Positions 62,970 to 64,000 of a stretch of 64,000 nt of DNA are shown in pieces. A model generated the notes under the pieces. The model saw nothing but the letters and a program-made list of their open reading frames with translations, was not told the DNA's origin and searched no databases. How positions within the stretch are numbered: the first letter of the stretch is position 1; each line of letters begins with the position of its first letter. The DNA is taken from the NCBI GenBank assembly GCA_022266195.1, contig WHVY01000001.1:11036001-11100000 (forward strand). The letters are read 5' to 3'. The position numbers were made by a program, and so were the translations under genes. This stretch comes from Tetranychus cinnabarinus (taxonomy: Eukaryota; Arthropoda; Arachnida; Trombidiformes; Tetranychidae).

Positions 62970-63230
62970 CAAGTCAGTCATTCACCAACCGACTGACTAA
63001 GGGTTACAGCGACTTTAGTCGACTAGAGCAATTGGCAATTGAATGTCAAAACTGATACACACTGAACTTATATTGAGTTAAAGTTGAAAACTATCTGAAA
63101 TAAACGTTTCTTTCAAAAAATGCTTACAAAAACTAACTTTTCGTCGACTCAGTCGACTTAGTCGATAGCTCAAACGAGTGGCGCTCAGTTGGCTTTCAAT
63201 CGACTGACTTCGGTGTCTAGTCAAACCTCT
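62970..63230. repeat. AGTCGACT-rich segment
   Basis: CGACT and its complement AGTCG recur in both orientations (CCGACTGACTAAG, GCGACTTTAGTCGACTAGA, GTCGACTCAGTCGACTTAGT, ATCGACTGACT), concentrated at the two ends of a roughly 260-bp stretch. This looks like the sub-terminal repeats of a small inverted-repeat element lying beside the Tc1-like element, but exact ends were not found. Confidence 0.45.
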
Positions 63231-63340
63231 CAAAATGAGACTTCGTGGGGATAGCTTTAGGGGCTAATTACAAAGCATCTACTATGAAAATAGATTTGGA
63301 TTTCGAGAAATGTTCATAAATGATTCGATTTAAGTTTTTA

Positions 63341-64000
63341 CAGAAAATTACTTTTGACGGAGACAGCTTTAAAGAATGAAGAAGACAGTGTTAATATTGA
63401 AGAGGACACTGGTCGTAAAAGCAAGTGTGAAACTTTAATCCTTTAAGAATGGGTGAGACAATGTTAAGAATGAAGAGGACAGTGAAAATTTTGAACGAGA
63501 CAGTTGCTCTGGTATCAATTCTGTTAAGTCAGCGAGTGAACAATATTTTTGTTTCAATATTGCAAAAATTAGTGCTGAAGTTAGAAAATTAATAGAGGAT
63601 GCTGGATATAATCTTGTTTTCTACCCCCATATTCACCTTTTCTCAATCCGATTGAAAACCTATTCAGTCAATTTAAACATTACGTGTAGAGATTGAGACC
63701 AACTACACCTGATCAGGTTCATGATGGCGTGAGAGATGCATCTCAGGTTATCAGTTCTGATGATTGTAAAAATTATTATAAGAATATGAAGTCTTATATT
63801 AATAAACGTATCCAGAAAGAAGTTATTTCTTAAAATTGTGCCTTGTTCAAAATTTTCACTGTCCTCTTCATTCTTAACATTGTCTCACCCATTCTTAAAG
63901 GATTAAAGTTTCACACTTGCTTTTACGACCAGTGTCCTCTTCAATATTAACACTGTCTTCTTCATTCTTTAAAGCTGTCTCCGTCAAAAGAAATTTTCTG
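63341..64000. mobile_element. Tc1/mariner-like element with 156-bp inverted repeats
   Basis: 63341-63496 and 63845-64000 are inverted copies with a single visible mismatch; both ends read CAGAAAATT. The left end is preceded by TA, the superfamily's target site. The right end coincides with the window's last base, so the second TA cannot be checked. Each repeat holds three internal copies of a GAATGAAGAGGACAGTG-type unit, possible transposase-binding sites. Between them lies a transposase remnant. At about 660 bp it is an internally deleted, non-autonomous copy. The near-identical ends suggest recent insertion. Confidence 0.88.
63570..63833 (+). pseudogene. Broken DDE transposase C-terminal fragment
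   Basis: Two frames carry adjoining parts of a Tc1/mariner-type DDE domain. The first reads RKLIEDAGYNLVFYP; after a one-base shift near 63624 the other reads PYSPFLNPIENLFSQFKHYV, the diagnostic PPYSPxLNPIE motif next to the last catalytic acidic residue. A TAG at 63687-63689 interrupts the frame, and a C-terminal part continues to a TAA at 63831. The N-terminal DNA-binding domain and first catalytic residues are missing, so it is inactive. Confidence 0.8.

Overview
This is AT-rich nuclear DNA from an arthropod. The genes have GT-AG introns, a TATA plus TCAGT initiator core promoter, AATAAA poly(A) signals, and animal-specific families (receptor guanylate cyclase, effector caspase, SINHCAF, ARAP-type RhoGAP). 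A giant secreted Ser-rich protein resembling the unusually Ser-rich fibroins reported for spider mites makes an acariform mite (Tetranychus-like) the best guess. That assignment is inference; no species-diagnostic marker was found.

Layout: 1-3197 is the 3' part of a large disordered Ser/Pro/Gln-rich protein, cut by the window edge. 5642-15540 is a complete two-exon gene with a clear TATA/Inr promoter, encoding a secreted precursor of about 3160 residues built of Ser-rich acidic repeats with short VVVIV and DVTVGS hydrophobic islands. 17547-18489 (-) is a two-exon SAM methyltransferase. 19319-21167 is a four-exon secreted acid-lipase-like protein with altered motif residues. 22975-32602 is a 13-exon receptor guanylate cyclase (Gyc32E-like); its second intron carries a ~470-bp-arm foldback plus a third copy of the same repeat. 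33150-33231 (-) is tRNA-Ser(GCT). 37294-40619 is a three-exon ARAP/RhoGAP15B-like protein whose RhoGAP domain lacks the arginine finger. 44862-46577 is a five-exon effector caspase. 49160-50827 (-) is a three-exon SINHCAF/FAM60A orthologue. From 50.9 kb to 63.3 kb I find no convincing gene, only simple repeats, a tandem duplication, clusters of short motifs and an AGTCGACT-rich segment. The window ends with a 660-bp Tc1/mariner-like element with 156-bp inverted repeats and a broken transposase remnant.

The genes look functionally independent (silk or matrix, metabolism, cGMP signalling, Rho signalling, apoptosis, chromatin), as expected for a random eukaryotic window. Exon boundaries were derived by hand from reading-frame phase, splice consensus and family similarity. 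For the six multi-exon family-recognised or repeat-protein genes every junction keeps frame, which is strong internal support. UTR exons are much less certain.
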